This document shows, piece after piece, positions 22,084 to 23,157 of a stretch of DNA of 23,157 nt. Made by a program: the position numbers and the translations under genes. Source of the DNA: Clostridium sp. UBA5530 (lineage in GTDB: Bacteria; Bacillota; Clostridia; Clostridiales; Clostridiaceae); contig DINW01000017.1 of the NCBI GenBank assembly GCA_002423705.1, positions 57,022 through 80,178 on the forward strand, given 5' to 3'. The notes beneath the pieces are model-generated. The model did not search any database, was not told where the DNA came from, and saw only the letters and a program-made list of their open reading frames with translations. Position 1 is the stretch's first letter. Each line of letters starts with the position of its first letter.

Positions 22084-23157
22084 TTAACTATATAATGTAT
22101 TTAAAAGCTCTATCTTTCTTTCAATCATTTCTGGAAGCCTTTTTACATACTCTCTAACATCTTTAACATTAGCAAACCTTTCTATTCTATTGTCATCTAG
22201 AAATACTACCTTAGTAGACCCATCTGCACCTAATGCGATTATTGTTTGCTTTTCCTCTATAATTTGAATATTATATATTCCCTCTTTTCCCCTTTTAGAA
22301 TATCCTATATTCTCCATATTTCCTACCATATTTTTTTGTCTATACATATAATAAGGTTCCATATTTAACTCATGAGCTAAGACCTCTGCAGCCTTATACA
22401 TATTATTAAGTTCCTCTTGATCTGCTATAGAAAATGATTTTTTTAGTACCAATTCTTCATGAAGTTTAGAAGCTCTCTTTATAGACATGCCATGAACTGT
22501 TAAACTATCTGGATTTAATGATTTTATTCTATGTAACGTGTGGCTTATTTCATTAATTCCCTCTCCAGGCAACCCAACAATTATATCCATGTTTATATTG
22601 TTAAATCCTAAGTCTCTTGCTAGTTTAAATTTTTCTACAACATCCTCTGATCTATGGTTTCTTCCTATAAATCTCAAAGTGCCATCATTCATGGTTTGTG
22701 GATTTATGCTTATTCTATGAACCTTAAATTCTTTCATAGTCATTAATTTTTCCTTGGTTATGCTATCTGGTCTTCCGCATTCCACAGTAAATTCTTCCAC
22801 TTTCATAGGATCTATTAGATTCTCATATATTAATTTCATTAAATCATGAAATTCATCGTTGCATATAGCAGTTGGAGTTCCGCCTCCAAAATAAACACAT
22901 TGAATCCTTAAGTTTTTCTCTTTTATATACTGAGAAAGAGCTATTATCTCTTCTTTCAAGCTTTTCACATAGGAATCCATAAGTTTTTTATTTCCTCCTA
23001 TGGGATTTGAGGAAAATGAGCAATAAATACATCTTGTAGGGCAAAAAGCCATGCCTATGTATACACTTATAGTGTCCTTTTCCCTATTGACAAAAGTTTC
23101 TTCCCTTTTAGCTACATCTATACATAACTTAGTCTTTTCTTCCTTAGTCATGTAGCT
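22084..23157 (-). CDS. hemZ: Oxygen-independent coproporphyrinogen dehydrogenase HemZ (N-terminus beyond right edge)
   Basis: A radical-SAM enzyme of the HemN/HemZ group, proposed to convert coproporphyrinogen III to protoporphyrinogen without oxygen. 357 residues are visible. The frame is open to the window edge (two codons precede the first ATG at 23151), and clostridial HemZ proteins are near 480-500 residues, so the true start is outside. The SAM cluster motif is CPTRCIYCSF (C37, C41, C44 from that ATG). VYFGGGTPTAI and the EFTVECGRPDSI strand follow, then RISINPQTMND and NMDIIVGLPGE, all typical of the family. The C-terminal part with EPYYMYRQKNMVGNMENIGYS marks HemZ rather than HemN or HemW. 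Four bases separate its stop from the ribosome site and TTG of hisS. The operon promoter is not in view. Confidence 0.93.
   Translation of the reverse strand, partial: SYMTKEEKTKLCIDVAKREETFVNREKDTISVYIGMAFCPTRCIYCSFSSNPIGGNKKLMDSYVKSLKEEIIALSQYIKEKNLRIQCVYFGGGTPTAICNDEFHDLMKLIYENLIDPMKVEEFTVECGRPDSITKEKLMTMKEFKVHRISINPQTMNDGTLRFIGRNHRSEDVVEKFKLARDLGFNNINMDIIVGLPGEGINEISHTLHRIKSLNPDSLTVHGMSIKRASKLHEELVLKKSFSIADQEELNNMYKAAEVLAHELNMEPYYMYRQKNMVGNMENIGYSKRGKEGIYNIQIIEEKQTIIALGADGSTKVVFLDDNRIERFANVKDVREYVKRLPEMIERKIELLNTLYS

Noticed and set aside
1..23157. CRISPR array, insertion sequence, prophage or integrative element
   Set aside because: No spaced direct-repeat series, transposase, integrase or terminal repeats were seen; gene content is housekeeping and metabolic throughout.

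Overview
The window is AT-rich DNA (roughly 30% GC by eye) with A/T-ending codons, strong GGAGG-type ribosome binding sites and several GTG or TTG starts. Gene content fits an anaerobic, motile, low-GC Firmicute, most likely Clostridium sensu stricto: B12-dependent methionine synthase with a separate activation subunit, CheV, an [FeFe] hydrogenase with NuoE/NuoF-like partners, and a hemZ-hisS-aspS cluster. I cannot name the species. No transposase, integrase, phage gene, CRISPR array, rRNA or tRNA is visible, so this looks like core chromosome.

Layout. 1-2843 (minus): the methionine synthase activation subunit overlaps the start of metH, which runs off the left edge. 2979-3878 (minus): cheV between two hairpin terminators. 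4042-7993 (minus): an ABC ATPase and a very large FtsX-type permease with a long extracellular coiled coil. 8154-8951 (minus): a HAD-IB phosphatase, divergent from 9070-9699 (plus), a membrane-anchored protein of unknown function. 9700-10152: a gene-poor gap full of inverted repeats. 10153-12133 (minus): a PHP-family phosphatase and a GT4 glycosyltransferase. 12341-15854 (plus): hydrogenase operon of a NuoE-like subunit, a NuoF-like subunit and HydA. 15855-16033: two hairpins between converging genes. 16034-17269 (minus): glyA, divergent from 17451-18665 (plus), a two-gene ThrE/YjjP-YjjB type exporter. 18723-23157 (minus): hemZ (cut by the right edge), hisS, aspS and a CsoR-family regulator.

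How the genes work together. The hydrogenase operon encodes a three-subunit soluble enzyme expected to move electrons from NADH through flavin and Fe-S clusters to protons. Two features make it the most notable part of the window. The NuoF-like gene has an in-frame TGA that cuts off its last 38 residues, including the fourth cysteine ligand of its [4Fe-4S] cluster, although the downstream frame is intact. HydA has TSCSPGW where the classical H-cluster motif is TSCCPxW. metH and glyA both act in folate one-carbon metabolism, and the exporter divergent from glyA belongs to a family that includes serine/threonine exporters.

I see no convincing wholly undescribed system. The best leads are the interrupted hydrogenase subunit, the altered H-cluster motif, the hairpin-rich gap at 9700-10152 and the CsoR-like protein lacking its metal-binding histidine.
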